A DNA stretch of 64,000 nucleotides from Colletotrichum lupini (lineage: Eukaryota; Ascomycota; Sordariomycetes; Glomerellales; Glomerellaceae): positions 3,596,001 through 3,660,000 of the forward strand of contig NC_064673.1 of NCBI RefSeq assembly GCF_023278565.1, given 5' to 3'. How positions within the stretch are numbered: the stretch's first letter is position 1; every line of letters begins with the position of its first letter. Of the stretch, positions 24,910 to 36,564 are shown piece after piece. The notes under the pieces were generated by a model, which searched no databases, had not been told where the DNA came from, and was given only the letters and a program-made list of their open reading frames with translations. Position numbers and translations under genes: made by a program.

Positions 24910-26401
24910 CTATAGCCTCGTATCTTGCAGACGGAAATCTTCCAAAGCCTGTGCTGCACCACGCTCTCCGCTCTGGAGTGCCACTTCCATATATCCCCGC
25001 CATTCCTCAGCCAGCTCGGTTCCGATGAAGTAAATTGCACCAAACTTCTCCTGAATCATCTCGCCATCGAGACTTGAGCCTATGACCCCGGGTGGGGTTG
25101 CGGCCACTGGGCAGCCCCAGCCGGCCCAGCGGTCCTCCACCCACTCGGAGGTGATGGTATCTAAGAGCTCCGTCTCGACTGCCGCGTGTCCTACGCCAAA
25201 TAGGGAGCCCAGCTGCTTGAGCACAGTCTTTCGACGATCCTCGTCGCTCAGGCATGCCCACTTTCGCCCAGGAGCGGACGTAATGAAGCACGTCAGCGCG
25301 TAGTTGCCGGCATGGTCAACTGAAGTATCGCGACAGTGGTTCAAAGGACCTCGGAAGCTCTGTGCCAAACCACACGAGCCTCGTCGTCACCAAAAGGGGC
25401 TCTTGAACAAGCAGATGTACTTCAGGTAGAAACCATATCTCGAAGCCGTGACATACATGTGTTTCAGCGGCGGTAGCGGTGGGCTGTATGTGATGTTCTT
25501 GTACGACGGCCCGGGGATACTGATAATGACTTTTTGCGCCTTGAAGACCTGACCTCGGCTCGCCGTGACAGTACAAAGGTTCGACGAGTTTTGAGTCACC
25601 GTGTTGACCGCGGTATTGAGATGAATGGTTCCGGTAGGTAGCATCTTGGAGATTCCAATGGCGATGGCCTGCGTACCCTCCTCCAGGCGGAGATATTGGG
25701 CGCCGTGTTTGCCGTCGTACCTCAAATTGATGATACCCAGCCCACCACGAGCGATCTCCAGAAAGGAGAGCGCCGAGACCTCGTTGGGATCCTGGCCGAG
25801 CGTGCCGCGGCACCAAAGCCTGGCGGTGTTCAGGGCGCGAGTACCGGCCCCGGCATCGCGACAGAATTGCTCGAATGTGATGCCATCGAGCCGGGCGCGC
25901 TCTGGTTGACGGTATGATGCTGGGTCCAAGGACGCCGCTTCTACAACATCTCGAATTGCGGTGATGTTGTCAACTTCTGACGCTGAGAACTGCGGGCCGT
26001 CAGACGGCGGAGCTCAGGCTCCGGCGGGACAAAGAAAGGCAAGGAGGCATGTATGTACGTACGTTGGGCATGGCGCCAAAAGGGAAGAAATGGCACGTCC
26101 CGTCTTCGTCTTCGCTTGCCACCAGTCCCTGGTTCGCTTGCAAGACGGGCGTTAGGCCGAACTCTTGGCAGTAGTTCCAAACACGCGCCTGGTTGCTATC
26201 ATTGAGCCATGCAGCACCCATCTCCTGCACGCCCTTCCCATCCGACCGCTGCACAGATCTTGTCTTGCCCCCGACGCAGTTCCGAGCCTCGAGAACGGCA
26301 ATAGTTCGACCGCCTTTCTGTAGGTCTACGGCGGCCTGGAGGCCGCTGAGACCAGCTCCTATGATGATAACATCCAGAACATCTGACATTGCGATTGACA
26401 C
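24910..26401 (-). pseudogene. FAD-dependent amine oxidase (MAO type), in-frame stop
   Basis: Flavin monoamine oxidase family; oxidises amines to aldehydes with release of ammonia and H2O2. Exons 26401-26063 and 25989-24910 flank a 73-bp intron (donor GTACGT, acceptor CGCAG). The N-terminus has the dinucleotide-binding motif IIIGAGLSGLQAA with the acidic end of the second strand (VLEARNCVGGKT). The C-terminus has the family pattern (ATPPGV; IYFIGTELAEEWRGYMEVA). A TGA at 25387-25389 stops the frame right after LFKSPFW; the same frame then continues with the expected LAQSFRGPLNHC, so one CGA-to-TGA transition explains it. Ignoring it, 472 codons, close to MAO-N length. No intron can remove the stop (the nearest GT-AG pair is about 11 bp). 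Divergent from the dehydrogenase; next to agmatinase, whose product putrescine is a plausible substrate (inference). Confidence 0.85.
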
Positions 26402-26905
26402 AACCTTCGTATTGCTGTAGATGAGACAGGGTAGTGCGATCGAGCCACCATATACATGAACAAAGTTCAGCCAGGCCGGAGGAGTGACTTCCGAGCCGCC
26501 TGAGGGTTTCTGGTCAGAGAGAAAAGATATGTAGAAGACACCGGCCCGAAACTAGGATGCCATGTAATGCAGGGTGGAATGGGTGGCTGGCAGGGAGCTT
26601 GGCAATTTGGCAAGTCTCTCCGAACGCACTTGTCCACTCTTCTCGTTACGGCCCAGGTCTTGTAAAAGTTTGAAGATAGACTTTTCAAGAAGGCAATACA
26701 GTCCGAGGGCAATTTTACTTATCCTCCGGCCTAACGGAGACTGATGATAAGCGGGTGAAGACATTTCTACCTCGCATTCTGCGGCATCTCTTGCCCACAA
26801 CAGCGCTTTTGATACCAAGAGTAGGATCGACCTTGGAGCCCTCTTCTCTTTCACATATCCACACTTGACTATCGATCGAGCCGTTTGACCCAGACCCTTG
26901 TTGCC
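26402..26905. promoter_or_regulatory. Divergent promoter region, amine oxidase (-) and dehydrogenase (+)
   Basis: A 504-bp gap between two start codons facing away from each other. Head-to-head pairs with short shared upstream regions are common in co-regulated fungal clusters. No clear TATA box or operator picked out by eye. Confidence 0.5.
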
Positions 26906-29900
26906 ATGCCCTATACATTGAGCAACAGGCGTGTCCTCGTCACTGGTGGCAGCCGAGGGCTGGGGGCGCGCATATGCCAAAAGCTTGCACGAGAAGGCGC
27001 TCATGTGATGGTCAACTACGTTTCCAACGAGAATAGAGCTCGCCAGGTCGTGGACAAGGTGCAGAGTTTTGGAGTAAAGGCATTCATGGTTCAGGGAGTA
27101 TTCTTCTCCCCGTTATTTCGAAAATCCTGCCCCATATTAACCCAATTCATGCATAGGACGCCAGCGCTTATACCTATTCAAATTAATTAAACAAATAAGT
27201 CAAACAAACAGTTAAATATAGGAATTTCAATAAGTTAAATAATTAAATATCGTAAGGCCCTATATTTAACGTATTTAATTAAATATAAGGTCGCTTAAAA
27301 AAAAGAAAATCCGGGGCTAGGCTAATTAAAAATTAATATTTTTAACGATACCCTATAGAAGTTCGTAATTAAGAATATAAATACTTAGAGCGGGATTCGA
27401 ACCTATAACTCCTTATTTACGATTATAAGTTTAGTATTATACTACTTAACTAAATAAATTATTAATAATTATTATAAAAAAAAAGCCTAAGTATTATAAA
27501 GCCCTAAATTTAGTATCTTATTATATTTAGGAATTTAAAAAACTTTTAATACCCCCTTTTCTTAATATTAATAAAACTAACGAAGTTACGTACTACTATT
27601 TCTAACTTTTTATAACTACTATAATTATTATTAAAATTAATTAAATTATATATTAATTAATTAATTATATTATAATTAATTAATTAGTAATAAGTCGTAC
27701 GATTTTCGGTACGTAGCTACTATTTTAAATTACCTCGTAACTATAAACCCTAACTAACGCTAGCCTCGTATTATTAACTAATCTTAATAATTATAATAGC
27801 CTCCACGCCCTTTTAAAAATAATTTAAAAAAAGAGGACTTTTATTAATAATAATTTAATATTATAAAAGGGTATAAGGCTAAAGAAGTTATAAATCCGCT
27901 TAAAAAAAAGTCTTTACTTAAAAGATTTATAATAAAAATAGTCAAAGTAAATTTTTTTAGTTTTATTATTATTATAATAAAATAAATATCGTTATTTATT
28001 TTAAAATAGTAGCTACTAACTTAGTAACGGCTTATTTAAAATTAAAATACTAAGTAATAAATCTAAGCTTTAGTAAGTTATTATATTTATTAAAATCCTT
28101 TAAATACGACTTTATATTAAAAAGATAGAAACTTATTCTTAATACTATTATAAAGAGCTAAGTAATAAGAGTTAAAGAATTAGTAATTAGGTATATTATT
28201 AATAATAATAGCCTATTTATAACTTTTTAAAATCCTTACTTCCGGGCCCTCTTTTACTAATTAAATTATAATATTATTAACGAATTCTTCCCCCCGACGG
28301 AGCAATCCGCCGGGGCCGTACTATATATTACGTATTAAGGAAAACTGGGTATAATACGCTCTATACCTAACTACTAACTAAAATAGTTAACCGACTCGAC
28401 TATTATCTCCCTTTTATTAATAGCTCCTAACTTTTTACTACTTTTAGCTATTTATAGGGCGAGCTTTACTTACTCTAATACGCACAGGACCTCTTAATAC
28501 TAGCTTATATAAGTAGCTAGGTTTAGTATAATCTATTTTTTTATATAAGTATTATTATTATTTAGGAGGTTTTATAAAAGCTATTTAAAGCGCCGGCTTA
28601 TTACCCTAATTTTATATACCTCCGGCCCGTTTATTATAGCTATTATAATTAAGCTAGTATTAATATATTAGATCTTAATATTTATATTAGCCTAGCTATT
28701 TATAGCGTTCGTATTATTACTTAGCTAAATTCCGTACTACTAAAAGGTATTTTACTAATCCTCGGGCGTACTTATATTAATTATAATAGCTATAGTATTA
28801 AACTAGCCGAGGGCGCCTAGCCCGAGAGAAGTAGACTTATTAACGGGTATCTTTAGGTTCTTATCGAAGTAGTATTTTAACTAGCTAACCTCTTAACTAG
28901 TTATCTAACTAGCTATCTAAGTAATAGTTTATATATTAATAAGTTTATTTAATAAATTTGTTTAGTAAATTTGTTTAGTAGATTTATTTAGTAAATTTAT
29001 TTAATAGATTTATTTAGTTTAAATAGAGAGTAGCTTTAGGTAATATTAAAAATAATAAAAATAAAAAGAATCTTTACGAGCTCTAAAAAGTAGTAAATAT
29101 TAGCCTATTTAGCCCTTTTTTTAAAAACCTCTACGTCGCTATTAAAGTTTAGAACCTTTATAGTTAAAAAAGGCCGCCTCTAACTATTACGGCCGACTAT
29201 TATAACTAATTATTATAACTAACTTCTACCGTTAACCTTTCTAACTAGCGCTACTATAGGGTAGCTTACTTATCCTAAATTAAATAGCAGTTTTTATATT
29301 AAAATTATTATATTACGTTCAGCGCGTACTTAGGATATATTATATATATTATATAGTTAAAAAGTATATTATATTATATAATTTCTTTTAAAAGCGTAAT
29401 CCCGTTAAGGTCGATCTTTTATACTTATAAAGCTAGAAAAAAACCACTATATTAACGAATTCTTATTATTATACAGAAATATAAAAAAGGAGCTAAGTAA
29501 GATCTTCGCTAAAAAAAAAATATATAATTAAGGTAAATATCTAGAGGTTAATAATAAAAGTTTACTTATTATTTAATTTATAAACCTTATTAACGCAAAA
29601 TACTATTATTATCGTCTTTACTTATTTTTTAAACTATACTAAGTAATAAATATAATACTTTATTATTTTATAATAATAGTATAGTACTTATAATAGGGCT
29701 AATATTACCTAGATTATAAAATTAGTAATAAATAACTAAGAATTAAGTAACTAAGTTAGAGTAATTATTTACGATAATACTTTAAATAACGATACTTACT
29801 TAGGTTATTTATATCCTATATTATCTTATATTTATACTTAAAAAAATATTCTTAACTAGAGGATAAAGTATTATAATTATATTCTTAACCTCGTTAGTAA

Positions 29901-32410
29901 GGCCTTTTTATTTAATAATAATAAAGAGGTATTTAAATAAGAATAAAATATATTAATTAATACTAAGTAACTTTAAAAAGATCTTAACTTTTAGTATATA
30001 AGGGGCCCTATTAATAAGTTTTAAAACGTTATTAAATTTATTTACTTATTATTTTAATAATATAAGGCCTTCTTCGAGGTTAGTAATAAGATTAATAAAA
30101 ACGATATATTTACTCTTTTTAAAAAGTCGTTATAAGAGCTTATACTAACGCTTAATAATAATATAAAGTAAAATTTAATATATTTTATAATATAGCGCTC
30201 TTTATAAAAAAAAAAGTAGATCTATACTTTTTTAATAACTAGTCGAGTTTATAAAGATCTAAAGTAACGGATCCTTATTAAGGATATTTCTAATAATAAC
30301 GATTAGTAATTACCAGCCGAGCTAAAAGCGGTACTTAAGCTACTTTATTTTTAAATAATAAAATATTAGGGTTAAAGTAAAAAAGATAGTTATAACTATT
30401 TATAAAAAGTAATAATAAGTCTCGAGTACCTTATTAACCATTTTAAAAAATAAAAAAAGTTATATAATAAACTTTTTAAAAAAAAATAGATTTTACGCCT
30501 TTTTAAATTATAGCGTCGTAAATATAATTAACGTAAGTAATATTACCTCGTTAGTAATTAGCTTATTATTAATTTATATCTTAACCTCTTTTTTAACTTC
30601 TAATTTTAAATAGTATCCCTTATTATATTTAATTTAAATATATACTTAAGGAGCGGGTAAAGCTATTTCTTAGTAATAATTTTTACTTATAAGGATATTT
30701 TTAACTATTAATTATTAACGCTTAGTAAGTCCTTAATAAGTATTATACTAAATTAAGTAACTCTCTATTCTATACCATAGTAATTATTTTTTATTTTAAA
30801 TAAAAATTAAAATAGTTAAAAAAGAGATAGGATATACTCAAGTAAAGCTACTAGCTATTTAATATAAGAAAGGGATTTTATAATTATTAATAAAAATAGT
30901 ATATAGATAAAATAATAAGTCCTCCTCCTCTTTATTATCTAAGTCTTCTTCCTTTACTATAATAGTTATAAGTTACTTTTATTACCCTTACGATTTTAAA
31001 AAGTATTATAAAAAACTCGTAGTACTAGTAATAGTTAATATCTTAAATAATAGACGTAGTAATTAATTACGTACTTAAGCTTAACTAATTAATATTACTT
31101 ATAAATTATCCCTTAGCTAGTCCTTAACCTAATTTAATAATAAATTAATTATTAACTAACCTATTTAATATTAAGTAAGCTTATACTTAATATTTTTATA
31201 ATCCCTATAATAATAATAAACTACGAGAGGATATTTAGCCTCGCGAAATTAATTTTGACTTTATAGTAATTATTAATAAAATCCTTTATATTAAAGGAGG
31301 TCTAATATTTTAAAAACTAGCTTTATAACGGTATTATAGAAGTAAGAAGTTAATTTTTTAATTAGAAGAGCTAATTAAAGTAAAGTCTATAAGTTAATAC
31401 TATAAGGACTTTCGTAATAACTTTATTTAATTCCCAATTAGGAAATTAGTTACATTTATTAATTAATTATTAAATAATTAAATATAGCGCGAGAAATAAG
31501 CTAAATAATCAAATACGAACCTTATATTTAATTTGTTTATATGGGTATAAGCGCTATAGGACGTGGGAAATACCGACCATAATGCTCGCATTGTTAAGGA
31601 AACGGTGGAGAAGCTAGGCGGGCTGGATATCATTGTGGCTAACGCCGGATGGACGAGGCTCAGCGACTTTGGCGATCTAAACGCATTGTGCTTGGAAGAG
31701 TGGAACAAGGTCTTCTATTCTCTCGTTGAATCTTGTAGTCTTTCACGAAACATCTTCACTGACAGGGTAGTAGTGTTACGCAACCAATGCTCTTTGTCAT
31801 CTACAGCTCATGCAGGCCGCCGGACCTATTTTTAACGCCAATTCAGAAGGTGCCGTGTATTTGATTACATCTTCCATAGCGGTAAGCCAAGCCTTATGCC
31901 AGCCCCCGTCGCGGTAATCTCCTATCGTCTTGCTTGGCCATTGGCTTACTTCCTTGCCCGTTCTCATCTCAGGGTTCCACGCAGAGCGGAAGTAGCATGG
32001 CGTATGCGGTCAGCAAAGCAGCGGGCCTGCATCTGATGAAATGCATCGCCGCGACGCAAGGTCCCAAACTGCGGATGAATGCCATCTTACCCGGTCAGCT
32101 CTTGACAGAATGGGTACGCATGCCCTTGAAAGGCTTTCCTGGTGCGTCTCTGGTTTCTAACTTGTTTCTTCAGGGCTTGCAATTTACGGAGGAGCAAATT
32201 GCTCAGGAGCAAAACGACTCTGTTTTGAAACACGAGGTTTGCCTTTCTTCCATCAGTACACGTTCGGACACGAGGTCTTACACACTGTGACAGACGTACC
32301 TAAGCGATTGCGCTGATGTGTACATTTGGGTTGCGAAGAACACCTCTATGACTGGTCAAGAGATAACCGTAGATGCTGGTCTTACTCTCTCATGGAGTTC
32401 TGCTATTTGA
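26906..32410 (+). CDS. Short-chain dehydrogenase/reductase, first intron carries a 4.4-kb transposon
   Basis: NAD(P)-dependent oxidoreductase of the classical SDR family. Exons read 26906-27097, 31560-31709, 31774-31881, 31973-32113, 32174-32236 and 32294-32410; all phases agree and give 256 residues, a normal SDR length. The cofactor motif TGGSRGLG is at residues 14-21, then NAG (VANAG), the catalytic Ser (TSSIAGS) and Tyr-Lys (YAVSK). Exon 1 ends in VQG and exon 2 begins DVGNTD. The original intron (27098-27156, 59 bp) is intact. A hAT-like element lies five bases into exon 2, and the copied target carries the AG acceptor along, so splicing from 27098 to 31559 would keep the frame. Intron 31710-31773 uses a GTCTTC donor. 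A 4.46-kb intron is very long for this kind of genome, so output may be reduced or lost. Divergent from the amine oxidase. Substrate unknown. Confidence 0.8.
27394..27466 (-). other. RIP-degraded tRNA-like sequence inside the hAT-like element
   Basis: On the - strand there is a perfect B box (GGTTCGAATCC, 27397-27407) followed by CCCGCT-like T-stem pairing, and, about 45 bases upstream, an A-box-like TAGTTAAGTAGTATAATA. Spacing fits a tRNA. The anticodon loop reads CTTATAA, which would be CTTGTAA (tRNA-Thr, TGT) if one G-to-A RIP change is undone. Either a dead tRNA gene carried by the element or a tRNA-derived repeat. Stems are too damaged to fold properly. Confidence 0.45.
28942..29019. repeat. 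Minisatellite, 13-bp unit about six times
   Basis: Units close to AATTTGTTTAGTA repeat head to tail, differing mainly by G/A and C/T transitions. Lies inside the hAT-like element. Confidence 0.7.
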
Positions 32411-33252
32411 CCTTGACAGGCTGGGGGGAGTTGGGGCAGAGGTTTCAGGTAGTGATCACTAGCATAACTCAATACCAAGGCAAACAAATCTCCGGTCATT
32501 GAGAATTTCCTTAACAAGCACAAATGACTATGTGCTGTAGATGAGCCGAGCTGTCCATTCCATAATACCTCAACACCAATCAGTGTATCATTTAGTGCAT
32601 AGAGTTACACAATGGAGCTTTCCATGATGCCTTGTAGGCATAACCTAAGCGCATGCGTAAGGCTTCTTACTGCGACAATAGAAATACTGTAGAGACTGTC
32701 TGTTCTCTCACAGGTGCTTTTGTATTGGCGCCGCTGTAATCGTGCCAATCGCAATTTGTTTACGTAGTCTGTAAATTGGCCCTTTGTAATTGCCTCAAAA
32801 GCCACCTCCCATCAAGCTAGCGTCTCTGGAATCCTGACTGATATTCATTTGGCTAGGAGCACGTCGCCGGAGAGTCCTGCCTCTGAGAACCACCTCGCTA
32901 TGAATTGCCCTACTGATGTAAAAGTAGTGGAGCACCAGTGTAAACTAAGGTACGCGGGGCTGCGCTGAAATGGCGCCCGCATAAGCAAGCAAAATGCCGC
33001 TCGATATACTGTAGACTTCAACAGGCATCACAAATTTCACCGCAGTAGGAACCGTCGCTCCATGCCTTCGGAGGCGCTTGCCATCCTCGATCCACCGATC
33101 AGATCCCCACTGACAAGCCCGACAGGGGCTCTTGGGGATGTCTACTTCACAGAGATAATAAAGTATTTTATTCAACTAATACGCACACTAATTGTTTTCT
33201 TGAGAAAGCCCCATTTGCGAAGTTGTGAATCTTTTAAATCCATCTTTCAACC
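32411..33252. other. Intergenic between dehydrogenase and 2OG oxygenase
   Basis: About 840 bp of normal composition: the 3' flank of the dehydrogenase and promoter of the oxygenase. No gene recognised. Confidence 0.5.
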
Positions 33253-34634
33253 ATGGGTTACAACGACTGGGATAACGATAACGAGCCGGCCGTGGACCGT
33301 GACCACGACTGGCGTGCGGTACCGGGCGATTTCGACACGATACCTGTGATCGATGTTGCCGGTATTAGAAGTGATCATTTCGATGAGAGACGCAAGATTG
33401 CTGCCCAGATTAGGGACGCTTGCGTGCGAGTCGGGTTTTTCTACATTCAAAACCATGGCATTAACGACGATGTTATTAAAGGCGTGTTCAAGGCGGCAGA
33501 GACTTTTTTCGCGCTGCCATTTGAGCAGAAAATGGAAGTATTCATCGATAATAGTCCAAATTTCCGGGGCTACACTCCCATCGGGGGTTCGGGGAAGCCT
33601 GGACCGGACGGACGAGGAAGTGAGTCTGGCCTCCCACCCCTCTGCGTCCCATCAGCATGTCGATAGGTGACCTACCCTTAGTGTCTGCATTGGCTCACTT
33701 GTGTGCATAAAGATCTGAACGAGGCGTTCGAATGGGGCCATGATTCGAAGCTGAACGATGATCCCAACGATGCTTGCGACGACCCGTATATGAAGGGCCG
33801 CAACCGATGGCCACGGGAGCCCGCTGACTTCGAGGACCAGCTATCTACTTACTATCGAGAATTGCGGGCCTTTTGCCGTCTGTTGGCCAGGTCTGTCGCG
33901 CTGTCACTAGGTCTAGACGAGGACTATTTTTCCTCCTGTACATCTCACCCCGGTTGCGCCAGCGTCCTGGCCCGCCCATTACCCGCCTCAAGAACGAGGC
34001 GCCGCGGCCCGCGGTCTGGATGCCCATACCGATTCTGAATGTCAGCTCACACGTCCTCCTACATGAAGTTGTTGGAGAAGATGCGCTGACGATTGTGACA
34101 TTAGTCTTCACGATTCTTGCACCAGGACCCGTCCGCGCTCTGGAGGTCGCGAATAAAGCCGGGGAGTGGATATCAGCTCCGCCTAAGCCCGGAACCTTCA
34201 TAGTCAACGTCGGTGACCAGCTTCAAGCCTTCACCAACGACCTCTACATCTCGACTCGTCACCGAGTCATGAACTACACTGGACAAGAGCGATACGCCAT
34301 CCCCTTCTTTTTCTCAACAAACTTTGAGACCGTCATCAAACCAATCCCGGAACTGCTTACCGGAGACCAGGTAGCCAGAAACCGGCAGGTCTCGGCTGGA
34401 CAGGTGAGCTAAGCTTATCTTTATGTTTAATCGTCCTGGAAATGACGGCATATGCTTCAGACTTTGTCATTTTCGCCATCATATGAGCGAACTGCCCCAA
34501 GTATTCTGACTGTGTGGTTATTTACTTATTCTCAATCTTAGATGTATAAGGAAAACATAACATCTCTCCACCGAATCGCGTCAGCGGTCCCAGACTTCGC
34601 CAAGTATTGTAATGAGGAGGCAACCACGGTATAG
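33253..34634 (+). pseudogene. 2-oxoglutarate/Fe(II) oxygenase (isopenicillin-N-synthase-like), one frameshift
   Basis: Soluble non-haem iron oxygenase of the IPNS-like family, which hydroxylates, desaturates or cyclises small molecules. Exons read 33253-33619, 33713-34040, 34105-34403 and 34542-34634, with introns of 93, 64 and 138 bp. The N-terminal DIOX_N part (IPVIDVAGI, GFFYIQNHGI) is followed by the iron-binding HTD in DAHTDSE, the distal His in STRHRVMNYTG, and the RYAIPFFFS region with the 2OG-binding Arg. In exon 2 (about 33969-33976) the frame jumps between CASVL and HYPPQERG; a two-base deletion would explain it, and adding two bases makes every phase agree (about 362 residues, normal). 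The nearest GT-AG pair is only about 20 bp apart, so an intron does not rescue it. The stop is 41 bp from a pogo-type element. A tailoring role in the neighbouring cluster is inferred. Confidence 0.82.
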
Positions 34635-34675
34635 ATGAGCAGAAATGCTTTCACAGTGGCGGGTGGTTCTCTATA

Positions 34676-36562
34676 AGTCGACCCACCCCCTTTTGGCCAC
34701 CCCCCCCTTTTGGCCACCCCATTTCTCCATCCCAGCCACCGCATTAAAACCCTACCCACGATTTTTAAACCACCATAATAATTATAAAAATCGTCCAAAT
34801 GCAATTCTTTTTTATATATTTATTTATTAATATATAATAGTCTCGTATACCGAAAATAAAGTTATTTAGGCTCTTAAAGCTATTAAAAGAGGTCTCTTAG
34901 TTAATCGGGCCTCGATTAAGTTCGGAGTTCTAAGGTTAACTCTTTATAACTATAAAAAAGGCTACTAAACGAGGATAATAATATTCGTAAACCTCTAAAA
35001 GCTTCTTTTATAATAAGAAGACTAGCTAGCTTAATAAGTTCGTATTTAGTATAATCTGGGCATTATACTAACTTATAAATAGCTTATAGAATTCGCTAAG
35101 CGAGTTCTAAGATCCTAGGGGGATATAAATCCTCTTAAGAAGAGATAGATAGACGCTTTTTTAAAGAGGAACTTATTAATTAAGGTTTAGAGAAGTCGTA
35201 CTATTAATTCGAGGTATCTAAATAGGGCTATTACTAATATAATTAAATTATAGTTTAGATTACTTAATATACTAGAGATTAGTAATATTAAATAGGCTAA
35301 TAAGTATAATATAAATAAGACTAATATCCTAGAGGGTAAGGGATTTAATAGCCTAGTTTTAAGTAAAGTAGAGACTATAATAGTATAAAAAAAAGAGCTT
35401 AGTTTGCGTATTTAGGTATTTATAATTAAGTATATCTTTATTAATAATCGAGCTATTAAACTACTAGTTATATATAAGAGAAAGTTAGTATAATAATAAT
35501 AGTTTCTATTTAAACTTAACCCTTATGCTAGTTAGGAGTTTATAGTAATAGATAATAGCTAGATAACTAATAAGATTACCCTTAAGTAGTTAAAAATAGT
35601 ATTCTTATTATAGACTAAGACCCCCCCCCTTAGGGGGCTTAGTATACTTAATAAGCCTCGACTATTAGTTCTAAATAGCTATAGGAGTTATATAACGATA
35701 GAATTTATATAAGAATACCATAGAAATAATATCTACTTACTATTCTTATTACTATATACTTCTTATATCCTCTAGCTATTAAATATAGCTATTTTTAGAC
35801 TTATTAAGTCTAAGTATAGGAAGGAGCTTAGTAAGGAGGATATAGTAGATAATTTTACTATTGTTAGAAAGCGGTACTTCTTAAGTTACTATTAAAAAGC
35901 TCGTTTACCTAGTCTAATATCGTTAAATATACGAAGTAAGTAAAAAGTAACTAGACTATATCCCCCTAACATAGCTAGACTATTTACTAATTTAATAGTC
36001 CTATTTAACCTAGTTATATTAACTAAAAAGACTATAAATACTAAGTAAGTAACTAGTAATATTAGAAAAGCTATTAACTAGGTATTAGCGGCGTTTATTA
36101 TTAACTAGTTAATATTTAGGAAGGCTAGCGAGCTTTATAATTAATTAAAGTTATTTATAGAGCTTAGTTTAGACTATAATACTTAACGACTATTATTTAG
36201 AAAAATAAAAAAGGTATTTAGTAAATAGGCCTACTATTTAGTAGTATTTTAGTACTATATTCGAGTTCTAGAAGCTAAAGTTAATTAATTAAGGCCGCGG
36301 AAAAAGAAGAGTATACTAATAAACCTAAATACTAAGTTTGCGAATATTTAGGATATATAAAGAGCTTAGGAGGACTTTAGTAACTATTTAGTTAGTCTTA
36401 GTCGACTCGTAGGGGTCGAATTACCTAGGGAGAATAATAACTATATTATTATAGTAGTAGAAGATAGTTAATTAATTAAGTGTAGTTAGTGGCGATGTTT
36501 TGATACTATGTTTTGATGGGGTGGCCAAAAGGGGGGGGTGGCCAAAAGGGGGTGGGTCGACT
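34676..36562 (+). mobile_element. pogo/Fot-type DNA transposon with GC-rich 47-bp ends
   Basis: A 1887-bp element with perfect 47-bp inverted ends (34676-34722 and 36516-36562) flanked by TA (34674-34675 and 36563-36564). The ends start AGTCGACCC and contain CCCCCTTTTGGCCACCC twice. The ends are GC-rich and unmutated while the inside is heavily RIPed. The + strand interior reads as a DDE_1 transposase: a YNxDExxxxEGKGFN-like segment near 35307-35345, a second catalytic block (LLVLNSYRSYITIEFI, original DGHGSH) near 35665-35710, and a HTSHILQPLDVAIF-like block near 35755-35795. Stops throughout; non-autonomous. Confidence 0.85.
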
Positions 36563-36564
36563 TA

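Larger units (their letters stand above)
27162..31556 (+). mobile_element. hAT-like DNA transposon, RIP-degraded, inside the dehydrogenase gene
   Basis: A 4395-bp AT-rich block with sharp borders. The left end CAGCGCTTATACC matches the right end in reverse complement apart from one transition at the outermost base. Flanks repeat TAGGACG (27154-27160 and 31557-31563); an 8-bp duplication as in hAT elements would need one mismatch (C against T). The + strand near 30301-30480 reads like a hAT transposase: a PAELKAVLK-like block followed by a SLEYLINHF-like block, with RIP-type stops. CA...TG-type ends and 7-8 bp duplications support hAT; the transposase reading alone is weak. Confidence 0.6.
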
